From: an uncultured Clostridia bacterium
Lineage (GTDB): Bacteria; Bacillota; Clostridia; TANB77; CAG-508
Direction of reading: 5' to 3'
NCBI GenBank assembly: GCA_934167095.1
Contig: CAKPKE010000002.1
Location: forward strand, 1 to 64,000
Length of the DNA stretch: 64,000 bases
Shown here: piece after piece, positions 25,376 through 33,504 of the stretch
Layout: each line of letters opens with the position of its first letter
How positions within the stretch are numbered: position 1 is the stretch's first letter
Position numbers and translations under genes: made by a program
The notes under the pieces: model-generated
Databases searched by the model: none
Told to the model about the DNA's origin: nothing
The model's input: only the letters and a program-made list of their open reading frames with translations

Positions 25376-27076
25376 ATGGCAAGTAATAAAGAAGATAATA
25401 GGAAAATAGCAATATACTCTCGTAAATCAAAATATACTGGTAAAGGCGAGTCAATAGGAAACCAAGTAGAATTGTGTAAAAGCAAAGTAAGTGCTATCTT
25501 TGGAAATGTGGACTTTGAAAAAGACGTTGTAATATATGAGGACGAGGGCTACTCTGGGTATTATACAAAGAGACCTGCGTTTCAAGAAATGATGGAAGCA
25601 GTAAAAAACAAAGAAATCAAGTGCATTTTCTTTTATAAGTTAGACAGAATAAGCAGAAACGTAAAAGATTTTTGTGAAATCAAAGACCAACTGGAAAAAT
25701 ACGACGTCAATTTCTATTCTGCAAGTGAAAATTTAGAAAATATAACCCCAAGTGGTAGAGCAATGATAATGATGACCTCTGTGTTTGCTCAATTGGAACG
25801 TGATACTATCGCAGAAAGAATAAGGGACAATATGCTTGAACTTGCTAAAACTGGTAGATGGCTTGGTGGGACAACCCCTACTGGCTATAAATCGGAAGCA
25901 GTAGAAAGTATTAACATTGATGGTAAAAAGAAAAAATTGTATAAATTAACACCAATTAACGAAGAAATCAAAATCGTTCAATTGATATACAGAAAGTTTT
26001 TAGAATTAAAATCTCAAACCAAACTTGAAACATATATGATACAGAACAATATTAAAACAAGAAACGGAATAAACTTTTCAAGATGGGGGCTAAAAAACAT
26101 ACTAACAAACCCCGTGTATTGTATTGCTGATAGTGATATGTATAACTATTTATTAAGCAAAGGTGTTGAAATATATAGCGAAATTGAAAATTTTGATGGC
26201 TCTTATGGTGTTATGGCTTATAACAAGACAGAACAACAACCAAACAAAGCAAAAAAAGATAGAGATATTACAGAGTGGATTGTAAGTATTGGAAAACACA
26301 AAGGGGCTATAACTGGTGCGGACTGGGTACAAGTGCAAGAGTTATTAGTTCAAAATGAAGATAAGAGATACAGAAAACCAACAAAAAACAATTCTCTACT
26401 CTCTGGACTTATTCGTTGTTCGCATTGTGGCTCATATATGAGACCAAAATTAAAAAGTAATCGTACCCCAGATGGTGCAATAAGATTTGACTATATGTGC
26501 GAACTAAAAGAAAAATCAAGACAACAGAATTGCCAATGTAAAAATGTAAATGGAAACGAAGCGGACAGATTAGTTTTAGACGCAGTAAAAGAACTAATTG
26601 CCCCAAATTCTACATTTAGAAAAAAACTTTCTGCACTTGCAAAAAATAAGTTTGATGGTGCAAGTAAAGATAATGTTGAGTTAAAAACTCTTGAAAGTAT
26701 ATTGAAAAAGAACGAACAAGCAATAAGCAATTTGCTTGATAGAATAAAATTTATAGATGTGTCGCTCATAGAGGACATAACAAAGGAAATTAAAAGACTG
26801 AAAGCAGACAACACAGAAATAGAAAGACGTATTGCGGAACTAAAAAGTATATCTACCGACAACGTAAATCTACAAGACCAAGCAGAAATTGTATTGAATA
26901 TCATAGATACATACTTTTCTACATTTGATACGTTGGACTTAATTACAAAAAGAAACTTATTAAGAGTTATAATTTCAAATATACAATGTGATGGCGAGAA
27001 TTTAGAAATAAACTTAATCGGTGTTCGTGAAAATTCTGTGCGTGATAACGTTCCACTATGTGAGAATAGCAAATGA
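25376..27076 (+). CDS. Large serine recombinase (SpoIVCA-like, sigK element excision)
   Basis: A 566-residue recombinase. Resolvase domain at residues 10-160 with the catalytic Ser in IYSRKS (Ser18), then FYKLDRISRNVKDF and QLERDTIAERI; recombinase domain about 190-300; zinc ribbon LIRCSHCGSYM...QNCQCKN; C-terminal coiled coil (430-500). It breaks and rejoins DNA through a phosphoserine link. Its last bases lie in attR: the TGA at 27074 uses the G of the AATG core and one base of sigK, so the stop exists only when integrated. The ATG at 25376 is preferred over GTG 25367 because GGAAAGGTG overlaps the latter. Same strand as sigK. Confidence 0.95.
   Translation: MASNKEDNRKIAIYSRKSKYTGKGESIGNQVELCKSKVSAIFGNVDFEKDVVIYEDEGYSGYYTKRPAFQEMMEAVKNKEIKCIFFYKLDRISRNVKDFCEIKDQLEKYDVNFYSASENLENITPSGRAMIMMTSVFAQLERDTIAERIRDNMLELAKTGRWLGGTTPTGYKSEAVESINIDGKKKKLYKLTPINEEIKIVQLIYRKFLELKSQTKLETYMIQNNIKTRNGINFSRWGLKNILTNPVYCIADSDMYNYLLSKGVEIYSEIENFDGSYGVMAYNKTEQQPNKAKKDRDITEWIVSIGKHKGAITGADWVQVQELLVQNEDKRYRKPTKNNSLLSGLIRCSHCGSYMRPKLKSNRTPDGAIRFDYMCELKEKSRQQNCQCKNVNGNEADRLVLDAVKELIAPNSTFRKKLSALAKNKFDGASKDNVELKTLESILKKNEQAISNLLDRIKFIDVSLIEDITKEIKRLKADNTEIERRIAELKSISTDNVNLQDQAEIVLNIIDTYFSTFDTLDLITKRNLLRVIISNIQCDGENLEINLIGVRENSVRDNVPLCENSK
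27041..27075 (+). other. attR: right recombination junction with left arm of attP
   Basis: A 27-base arm at 27041-27067, AGCA, then the AATG core at 27072-27075. With 21411-21437 it gives a dyad whose centre falls on the AA of the core, where a two-base serine-recombinase crossover would be expected. Confidence 0.75.
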
Positions 27077-27432
27077 AATTCTTATGTACTTAAGGTCAAA
27101 GAAAAAGCAAAATTCAGAAGTATATTTAGAAGATACAATAGGAAAAGATAAAGATGATAACACAGTTACTTTGCAAGAGGTACTAGAAAGTGAAGGAAGA
27201 AATGTAGAAGAGCAAGTTGATTTAAAATTAAAAATAAAAAGGCTATATGAAAAAATAAAGGAGGTCTTAAAAGATAGAGAACGATTAATTATAGAGTTAA
27301 GGTTTGGGTTAAAACGGAGAAAAACCAAAAACACAAAATCAAATAGCTCAAATGCTTGGAATATCTAGAAGTTATGTATCTAGAATTGAAACAAAAGCAA
27401 TTGATAAACTAGCAAGAGAATTTAAAGAATAG
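27072..27432 (+). CDS. sigK: sigK 3' segment: end of region 2 to region 4, with a second CGG +1 site
   Basis: From the core, NEILMYLRSKKKQNSEVYLE continues sigma-K region 2/3, then VLKDRERLIIELRFGL of region 4. The frame meets CGG at 27315 and would end as unrelated residues at 27368. Skipping the C at 27315 gives GGA and the intact HTH: GEKPKTQNQIAQMLGISRSY, then VSRIETKA, to TAG at 27430. Length through this join equals that of B. subtilis sigma-K in the same stretch. Skipping an A of the AAAA run instead would read Asn-Gly and work as well. With both skips and excision the product is 232 residues, normal for sigma-K. Confidence 0.85.
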
Positions 27433-27473
27433 TAAAACAATTTCCCCTAAGATGTACAAATTCCAAAAAAAAG

Positions 27474-27502
27474 TTGAAAAAATATAATAATAATAGTATA
27501 AT
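27474..27502 (+). promoter_or_regulatory. Promoter of the GT8 cluster
   Basis: TTGAAA, 17-base spacer, TATAAT, 40 bases before the GT8 start. Confidence 0.65.
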
Positions 27503-27542
27503 GTTTGTTGTCTAAACTAAGTAATAGATTAAAGGGGAAAAT

Positions 27543-28403
27543 ATGGTAAACATTTTATTGTCAGGAAATAATAAGGTGTTCGATGGTGCACTATCAGAGC
27601 TAATATCAATAACAAATAAAACCAAAGAAGCAATCACCTGTTATATTTTTACAATGGACTTAACAAGAGTCAAAGAAGACTATAAATGTATAGACGACAA
27701 GCAAATAGAATTCTTAAATAAAATTGTAAAAGAACAAAACAAAAATAGCAAAGTAATAAAAATAGATGTTACACAAATTTATGAAGAAGAATTTGGTCAT
27801 GGCAAAAATGAAAATGCCTATTGTACTCCATATACATTACTAAGGCTTCTTGCTGATAAAATTCCAGATATGCCAGAAAAATTATTATATTTAGACATAG
27901 ATATGATGGTTGCTGGCGATATATCAGAATTATACAATATAGATGTTACAGATTATGAGTATGTTGCAGTAAAAGAAAAATATGGTTCAAAATTTATAAG
28001 ATATGACTATATAAATGCAGGAATGTTACTTTTAAATATGAAAAAAATAAAAGAAACAAGACTTTTGGAAAAAGCAAGGCAATTAATAAAAACAAGAAAA
28101 TTACCATTTGCAGACCAAGATGCAATCTTTTGGTCAACAACAAAGAAAAAGTTAATACCAAGAAGATTTAATGAGCAAAGGTCGTTTAATAAAGATGATA
28201 CATTAATATGTCATTTTTGCAAAAGATTATGCTTTAACCCATATCCACATGTAACAAACTATAAACAATGGCATATAGATGAAATTCATAAGTATTATAA
28301 ATGCTATAAATTTGATAATGATTTAGAGGAATATTTAAAGCAAAAGGCAGAATTTGAAAATAAAAAAGAAGAAATCAAATTTGAATTAGTAGAATCTATA
28401 TAA
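27543..28403 (+). CDS. Glycosyltransferase family 8
   Basis: A 286-residue protein. Signature: the sugar-nucleotide/metal-binding LYLDIDMMVAGDISELYNID (about residue 119), an INAGMLLLNMKKI block, and PFADQDAIFW, all standard GT8. GT8 enzymes transfer galactose, glucose or related sugars with retention. It lacks a membrane anchor and ends with a charged tail. First gene of a run with a second GT8, two acyltransferases and a DnaB-like ATPase, pointing to glycolipid or lipoteichoic-type polymer assembly (inference). AAAGGGG precedes the ATG. Confidence 0.9.
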   Translation: MVNILLSGNNKVFDGALSELISITNKTKEAITCYIFTMDLTRVKEDYKCIDDKQIEFLNKIVKEQNKNSKVIKIDVTQIYEEEFGHGKNENAYCTPYTLLRLLADKIPDMPEKLLYLDIDMMVAGDISELYNIDVTDYEYVAVKEKYGSKFIRYDYINAGMLLLNMKKIKETRLLEKARQLIKTRKLPFADQDAIFWSTTKKKLIPRRFNEQRSFNKDDTLICHFCKRLCFNPYPHVTNYKQWHIDEIHKYYKCYKFDNDLEEYLKQKAEFENKKEEIKFELVESI

Positions 28404-28425
28404 AATATATAATGAGAGGAAGAAA

Positions 28426-29400
28426 ATGAAAACACATAACAATCAAATACCAATTTTTTATACAGTAGACGATGCATATATACCATTTTTAGCAGTGTCA
28501 ATAGCATCATTAATTGATAACAGTTCAAAAGAAAACGAATATTTAATAAAAATTTTATACACAAATATAACAGATGAGCATATACAAAAAATAAAAGCTT
28601 TAGAAACAGAAAATGTAAAAATAGAATTTGTAAACTTTACAAGTCAAATTGAAAGTGTAAAAGACAAACTTCACACAAGAGATTATTATTCAAATACAAC
28701 ATACTTCAGACTATTCTTGCCAGAAGTATACAAAGAAATTGAAAAAGCTGTTTATATAGATAGCGATACAGTTGTAGTAACTGATATAGCTGATTTATAT
28801 AACATTGATTTAGATACAGACTTAATTGGAGGAGTTCCAGATGGAGCAGTTCAAACAGTACCAATTTTCCAAGAGTATGTAGAAAAAGTAGTTGGCGTAG
28901 AAGACTATAATAACTATTTTAATGCTGGAATTTTACTTATGAACTTTGAAGAACTTAGAAAAACAAATTTCCAAGATAAATTCTTATATTTACTAGGTAC
29001 AGTAAAATTCACTGTTGCGCAAGACCAAGATTATCTAAATAGAATTTGCAAAGGTAGAGTAAAAATAATAGATAGTGGTTGGGATGCAATGCCTATGGAA
29101 CCACTAAAATTACCAGATGAGGACCTAAAAATTCTACACTTTAATTTAGGTGCAAAACCTTGGCATCATGATAATATTCTATATGATGAGTATTTCTGGA
29201 AATATGCAAAACAAACAGAATTTTTAGATGAAATAAATCAAATAAAAGCATCATATACAGATGAAGACAGATTTAATGACGATGCAACAACAAGCAATTT
29301 AATTGCAACTGCAAAAAAAGAATCTGACTGTGTTGGTGACGACAGAAATAAAAAAAAAACGGGTATGAGGATATTCCATCTAAATCACAAGAAAGACTAG
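28426..29400 (+). CDS. GT8 glycosyltransferase, N-terminal part of a frame-broken GT8-acyltransferase fusion
   Basis: The 324-residue frame carries a complete GT8 domain: YIDSDTVVVTDIADLYNIDL (about residue 108), YFNAGILLMNFEEL, AQDQDYLNRICKG and HFNLGAKPWHH. After a run of ten A (29350-29359) the frame ends within 13 codons. Shifting by -1 at that run gives GYEDIPSKSQERLAILEKIE, which is the N-terminal domain of the acyltransferase that follows and has no start codon of its own. So the two were, or are, one protein of about 603 residues. Poly-A slippage by polymerase or ribosome, mutation, or sequencing error could explain it. AGAGGAAG precedes the ATG. Confidence 0.85.
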   Translation: MKTHNNQIPIFYTVDDAYIPFLAVSIASLIDNSSKENEYLIKILYTNITDEHIQKIKALETENVKIEFVNFTSQIESVKDKLHTRDYYSNTTYFRLFLPEVYKEIEKAVYIDSDTVVVTDIADLYNIDLDTDLIGGVPDGAVQTVPIFQEYVEKVVGVEDYNNYFNAGILLMNFEELRKTNFQDKFLYLLGTVKFTVAQDQDYLNRICKGRVKIIDSGWDAMPMEPLKLPDEDLKILHFNLGAKPWHHDNILYDEYFWKYAKQTEFLDEINQIKASYTDEDRFNDDATTSNLIATAKKESDCVGDDRNKKKTGMRIFHLNHKKD

Positions 29401-29552
29401 CAATATTAGAAAAAATTGAGGAGTTCGAAAAAGACGGAAAATTTGACCAAGATGTTGAGTCAGACCCAACAACAATAGTTTTAACTCCTGAAAATATAGA
29501 TTATCTAAGAAAAAGATATTATAGCAAGTTAAAAAGCAAAGTAGCAAATACT

Positions 29553-30236
29553 ATGGCAAAGTCTTTTTTAAAAAGCATTTTAAAAGATAATAAGCTTATT
29601 ATAAAAGATGTAGAAGGAATAGAAAACTTGCAAAAGGTTCAAACTGGTGCAGTTTTAACATGTAATCATTTTAATCCATTTGATTCATTTGCTGTTGAAA
29701 GTGTATTTAGAACATCAGGACAATCTGATGAAAAGAAACTATATAAAGTTATAAGAGAAGGAAATTATACAAACTTCCCTGGACTATATGGATTCTTCTT
29801 CAGAAATTGTGATACATTACCACTATCATCAAATAAAAGAACAATGGTTAATTTTATGAAAGCTGTTGATACTATATTAAATAGAGGCGACTTTATATTA
29901 ATATATCCAGAGCAAGGAATGTGGTGGAACTACAGAAAACCAAGACCACTAAAAAATGGAGCATTTCATTTTTCGGCAAGAACAAATACACCAGTAATTC
30001 CAATATTTATAACAATGAAAGACAGCAATATTATTGGTGATGATGGGTTCCCAATTCAAGAGTACTATGTACATATAAAAGAACCAATTTATCCAGATCC
30101 AAATAAATCTGAAAAAGAAAATACAGAAATGCTAAAAAATAAGAACTATGAAGTATGGAAAAAAGTTTATGAAGACTTCTACAAAATACCTTTAGAGTAT
30201 ACAACTAAAAACTTAGATGAAGCATTTAAAAACTAA
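29553..30236 (+). CDS. PlsC-like acyltransferase, C-terminal part of the GT8 fusion
   Basis: The ATG at 29553 lies inside the homologous region, and the frame is open back to the A run at 29350, so this start is not natural. Residues before it (LTPENIDYLRKR) match LTPENVDYLKT of the paralogue at 7492-8487. Motifs: NHFNPFDSF (HX4D), REGNYTNFPG, and YPEQGMWWNYRKPRPL in the acceptor site. The enzyme should acylate a glycolipid or lysolipid; fusion to GT8 implies both act on the same lipid-linked product (inference). A terminator follows. Confidence 0.85.
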   Translation: MAKSFLKSILKDNKLIIKDVEGIENLQKVQTGAVLTCNHFNPFDSFAVESVFRTSGQSDEKKLYKVIREGNYTNFPGLYGFFFRNCDTLPLSSNKRTMVNFMKAVDTILNRGDFILIYPEQGMWWNYRKPRPLKNGAFHFSARTNTPVIPIFITMKDSNIIGDDGFPIQEYYVHIKEPIYPDPNKSEKENTEMLKNKNYEVWKKVYEDFYKIPLEYTTKNLDEAFKN

Positions 30237-30250
30237 ATATATTTACAAAA

Positions 30251-30287
30251 GGGGCATATAACAAGTGAAATTATATGCTCCATTTTT
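30251..30287 (+). terminator. Terminator after the fusion gene
   Basis: GGGGCATATAA pairs with TTATATGCTCC, followed by T5; the next gene's ribosome site follows within ten bases, so partial readthrough is likely. Confidence 0.8.
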
Positions 30288-30308
30288 GAAAGGAATACAA
30301 ATTAAAAA

Positions 30309-31088
30309 ATGAAAGAGCAACAAATAATATACTACACAGATGAACTAAATGAAGAATTTTCAACTGCTAAAATAGTTCCTAAAAAAATAGACGAAAATTA
30401 CAAATATAAGCATGGCGTAATTTGGAATATTACTTCATATATAATTCAAAATTTTATTAGTATGTTTATAAAAGTACCTTACCAAAAAATAAAATTTAAG
30501 CTAAAATATATAGGAAAAGAAAAATTAAAAAAGTGCAAAAATGAAGGATATTTTATATATGTAAATCATACCCAAGCCTTTGCAGATACTTTTATTCCAA
30601 GTGTTGGAATTTATCCAAAACGAAACTTTTTAATAGTAAATCCTGAAAATATATCAATGAAAGGATTAGGACATTTAGTTGAAATGCTTGGAGCAATTCC
30701 CGTTCCAGGAAATATAGAAGCAATGAAAAAATTTCTTGAAATAATAGAAGAAAGAGTAAATAATAATTGTGCAATTACTATTTATCCAGAAGCTCATATA
30801 TGGCCATATTATACTAAAATTCGTAACTTTAAAGATGTGTCATTTAAATATCCAATTAAGTGGAACAAGCCAGCATATTGTATGACAAATACATATCAAA
30901 GCTATGGCAAAAATAATGACAAAATTAAAATAGTAACATATATAGATGGTCCATTTTTCCCAGATGAAGGATTATCACCAAAAGAGGCTCAAAAAAACTT
31001 AAGAGATAAAATTTATAACAAAATGCTTGAAAGAAGCCAAAATAGTAATATAGAATATATAAAATATATAAAAAAAGATATGTTATAA
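30309..31088 (+). CDS. Acyltransferase-like protein, divergent
   Basis: A 259-residue PlsC-fold protein. The HX4D motif is NHTQAFAD (about residue 85), followed by KGLGHLVEMLGAIPVPG and an ITIYPEAHIWPYYTKIRNF acceptor block, so catalytic His and Asp are kept. Third member of this acyltransferase type in the window and less close to the other two. GAAAGGA lies before the ATG. Likely part of the same lipid or glycolipid pathway as the GT8 genes. Confidence 0.82.
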   Translation: MKEQQIIYYTDELNEEFSTAKIVPKKIDENYKYKHGVIWNITSYIIQNFISMFIKVPYQKIKFKLKYIGKEKLKKCKNEGYFIYVNHTQAFADTFIPSVGIYPKRNFLIVNPENISMKGLGHLVEMLGAIPVPGNIEAMKKFLEIIEERVNNNCAITIYPEAHIWPYYTKIRNFKDVSFKYPIKWNKPAYCMTNTYQSYGKNNDKIKIVTYIDGPFFPDEGLSPKEAQKNLRDKIYNKMLERSQNSNIEYIKYIKKDML

Positions 31089-31116
31089 TATTAAAAATGT
31101 AAAAGGAGAAAAAATT

Positions 31117-32859
31117 ATGTCTACAGAAAATGAAAATGCAATTTATGATTTGTTAGATAGAATTAAAATAACAGATGAAAATAGAAGTTCAATAGAATTA
31201 ATAAGAAAATATTTAAATGAAAGAAAATTTCAAGAAGCTTTATTTGAATTAAAAAAATTGCAAGCTAGAGGAAATTTAGAATATATTGATTATTCAGAAG
31301 CAAAAGAGAAAGAAAAAAATGTAAAGGAAAAAATAAAGGAGGAGGAGCAAGGCTTTCCACAAGAACTTGCTTCCACAGACTTAGAAAAAAGATATATAGG
31401 TCTTTTATTAAATGACTTAAAATTAATATCAGTATATTATTTTGTGCATGATGAATGTGAATTTTTAGATGAAGAACTTTTAGAAATATATAAAACGATA
31501 ATATTTACTGATGCAGAAAAGTATGCACCAGAGGTTGCTAAAACTGATTTTACATTTGCAAAAAATACAAAGGCACTCACTGAGTATAAGTACCAAATTC
31601 AAATGGATTATCAAGAAAGTAAATATACTATGCAAAAAACTTATGAAGAGCTTAGAAAATTGTTTATTCTAAGAAAAGCTTGTAAGAAAAATCCTGCAAG
31701 ACATCTTCAAGAAAGAATTGCCGAAATAAAAGATTATGAGTTATATGATAATATGACTCCAGAAGAAGTTATTGATGCAATAGACCAAGTAACATCAACT
31801 GAAAAATTCAAAAGAGCTGTATTAAACGAGGATTTAACAGACTTTTTAATTGCAGGAGATAATACTTTAACAAATGGATTATCCCTTCCATTCAAAATTT
31901 TATCAAGTGTATTTAAAGGGTTAAGACAAGGCGAAACAATGGCTTTTGCAATGCCTTCAAATTATGGTAAAAGTAGATTTACAATAGATATTGCAGCATA
32001 TATTTCACTAGTTCATAAAGAAAAAGTATTGCTAATTTCAAACGAAATGTCAGAAGAAAAAATGAAGTTATGTTTAATAACAACGATTATAAATAATCCT
32101 GAAATTCAAAAAATGCATGGACAAAAAATAACAAAAAGTGAAACTGAATTATTAGAATTTAAATTTAGACCAGATGCAAATAAAAAATGTACTGTTGATG
32201 AAGATGGCTTTGTTGTAAAAGAAAAAGACGAAAATCAAGCAGAATTTGCAAGAAGACTTTCTGAAATTTCATCAGAATTTAATTCTGTAATAAAAGCAAC
32301 AAGCTGGCTAAATAAACAAATTGATAATTCAATATACTTTATAAATATAACTGACCATACAAATGATGAACTTAAAAAAGTAATAATGAACTATTATTAT
32401 AAAGAAAAAGTAAAATATGTATTTTATGATACTCTAAAAGCAGATATTGAGAATATTGGAAATGCAGCAGAGATAAAAAAGACAGCAACAATATTATCAA
32501 ACTTAGCTCAAAATTTTGGAATGTTTATAGGTTCTACATTGCAACTTCAAGAAACTGAAACAGAACCATTAAATTTAAATATAAATGACTTAGCAGTAAG
32601 TAGAACTGTTAAAGAAGTATTAGATACGCTTTGTTTGTTCAAACAAATTCATAGAGAAGACTATGGAAAATATGAATATTCATTAAATGAAGTAGATACA
32701 GAATTTTATAATATTAAGAATTATAAAGACCCAGACGAAAGATACTATGCATGTATTGTTGATAAAAATAGAGCAGGCTCAAAACCAAAGCTATTATTTA
32801 ATCTAAATTTAGCATATAATAGATGGAATGAACTTGGATATTTAAGATTAAAAAAGTAA
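31117..32859 (+). CDS. DnaB-like helicase C-terminal domain protein
   Basis: A 580-residue protein. The N-terminal 240 residues are helical, with a Glu/Lys stretch and no recognised family. Residues 255-500 follow the RecA-like core of DnaB: GLRQGETMAFAMPSNYGKSR (Walker A; standard DnaB has ARPSMGKT), VLLISNEMSEEKMK, a Walker B-like VKYVFYDTLKAD and LAVSRTVKEVL. It is not the usual replicative helicase, since the DnaB N-terminal domain is missing and spacing differs. It could be an accessory ATPase. AAAGGAG precedes the ATG. Why it sits among lipid-related genes is unclear. Confidence 0.72.
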   Translation: MSTENENAIYDLLDRIKITDENRSSIELIRKYLNERKFQEALFELKKLQARGNLEYIDYSEAKEKEKNVKEKIKEEEQGFPQELASTDLEKRYIGLLLNDLKLISVYYFVHDECEFLDEELLEIYKTIIFTDAEKYAPEVAKTDFTFAKNTKALTEYKYQIQMDYQESKYTMQKTYEELRKLFILRKACKKNPARHLQERIAEIKDYELYDNMTPEEVIDAIDQVTSTEKFKRAVLNEDLTDFLIAGDNTLTNGLSLPFKILSSVFKGLRQGETMAFAMPSNYGKSRFTIDIAAYISLVHKEKVLLISNEMSEEKMKLCLITTIINNPEIQKMHGQKITKSETELLEFKFRPDANKKCTVDEDGFVVKEKDENQAEFARRLSEISSEFNSVIKATSWLNKQIDNSIYFINITDHTNDELKKVIMNYYYKEKVKYVFYDTLKADIENIGNAAEIKKTATILSNLAQNFGMFIGSTLQLQETETEPLNLNINDLAVSRTVKEVLDTLCLFKQIHREDYGKYEYSLNEVDTEFYNIKNYKDPDERYYACIVDKNRAGSKPKLLFNLNLAYNRWNELGYLRLKK

Positions 32860-32922
32860 AATCAAATAAAATAAATTTGAATATTTAATATAAAAGAAAG
32901 AATCTGACATAAAGTATTGAAA

Positions 32923-32929
32923 TTCGACA
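32923..32929 (-). promoter_or_regulatory. TGTCGAA motif (reverse), possible Spo0A box
   Basis: TTCGACA on the plus strand in the leader of the 33035 gene, just before a TATAAT-rich stretch. Exact core match only. Confidence 0.3.
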
Positions 32930-33034
32930 TAATATTATAATATAATACAGGCTATAAAGGCTAACTAAAGTACCCTAGCAAAAGCAGAAATAATTTTAGC
33001 TTTTAAATTAAACTAAAGAGAGGATGAACCTATA

Positions 33035-33409
33035 TTGACAATCGACACGAAAGAGGCCTATGAGAGCGGAATTCCTTTGTGGAAAAAAGTTCAGGTAGGC
33101 AAGTTTGAAAGCAAAGAGGTAGCTCACAAGAAAGAACAAGCAGAACTTGATGCTTTTGAGCAAAACATGCTTGGCGAAATTTCTGAAATTCAGAAAAAGC
33201 AAGGCATTCGTAGAATGGCAGAAAAAAAGATTACTTTTTTTCTGGCTACAGCAGGAAGCGGGATGCGCATTGTAGGTATGAAAACCTATGATATAAACGA
33301 GAAAATGCGCAAAACTCTTATGATTGAGCTAGCACATGGCGAAAGTGACACTGCCAGCATCACTGAAGAACGGTTAATTGATGTAGGAAATACCATTATG
33401 ACAAACTAA
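33035..33409 (+). CDS. Hypothetical protein with unusual codon use (124 aa)
   Basis: No family recognised. TTG start at 33035 with GAGAGG 12 bases upstream. The product is soluble, charged, helical in its first 70 residues (KVQVGKFESKEVAHKKEQAE), then KKITFFLATAGSGMRIVGMK, which might be a small beta segment. Codons CAG, GGC, CTT, ATC and one CGG are used freely, unlike neighbours. It has its own leader and a GC-richer terminator, so is an independent unit, similar in style to 6275-7375 and 53967-54443. Probably acquired. Confidence 0.7.
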   Translation: MTIDTKEAYESGIPLWKKVQVGKFESKEVAHKKEQAELDAFEQNMLGEISEIQKKQGIRRMAEKKITFFLATAGSGMRIVGMKTYDINEKMRKTLMIELAHGESDTASITEERLIDVGNTIMTN

Positions 33410-33412
33410 AAA

Positions 33413-33460
33413 AAGCTAGTGGGGAAAAGCAAGTTTTGAACTTTCCCCAAGCTTATTTTT
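33413..33460 (+). terminator. Terminator after the hypothetical gene
   Basis: AGCT..GGGGAAAG pairs with CTTTCCCC..AGCT with a T-rich exit. Confidence 0.75.
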
Positions 33461-33504
33461 AAAAGTGGAAATAGAGGGAAGGAAAAAAGTTATATACTAA
33501 TATT

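Larger units (their letters stand above)
21405..27075 (+). mobile_element. Skin-like excisable element inserted in sigK (5.67 kb)
   Basis: Both ends share the 4-base core AATG (21405-21408 and 27072-27075). Joining them turns SRCIDN|AH.. and RIAN|EILMYLRS into CIDNEILMYLRS, the normal sigma-K sequence, and keeps frame. The insertion point is the Asn-Glu pair used by the Bacillus subtilis skin element, whose repeat I recall as AATGA. Cargo: a double-HTH frame, small minus-strand genes, an excisionase-like protein, zinc-ribbon membrane proteins, an XRE regulator, and a large serine recombinase at the right end. No phage structural genes. Base composition resembles the host. Confidence 0.9.

Noticed and set aside
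29553..30236. An acyltransferase gene truly starting at ATG 29553
   Set aside because: Homologous sequence extends upstream to the A10 run, and no ribosome site precedes the ATG.
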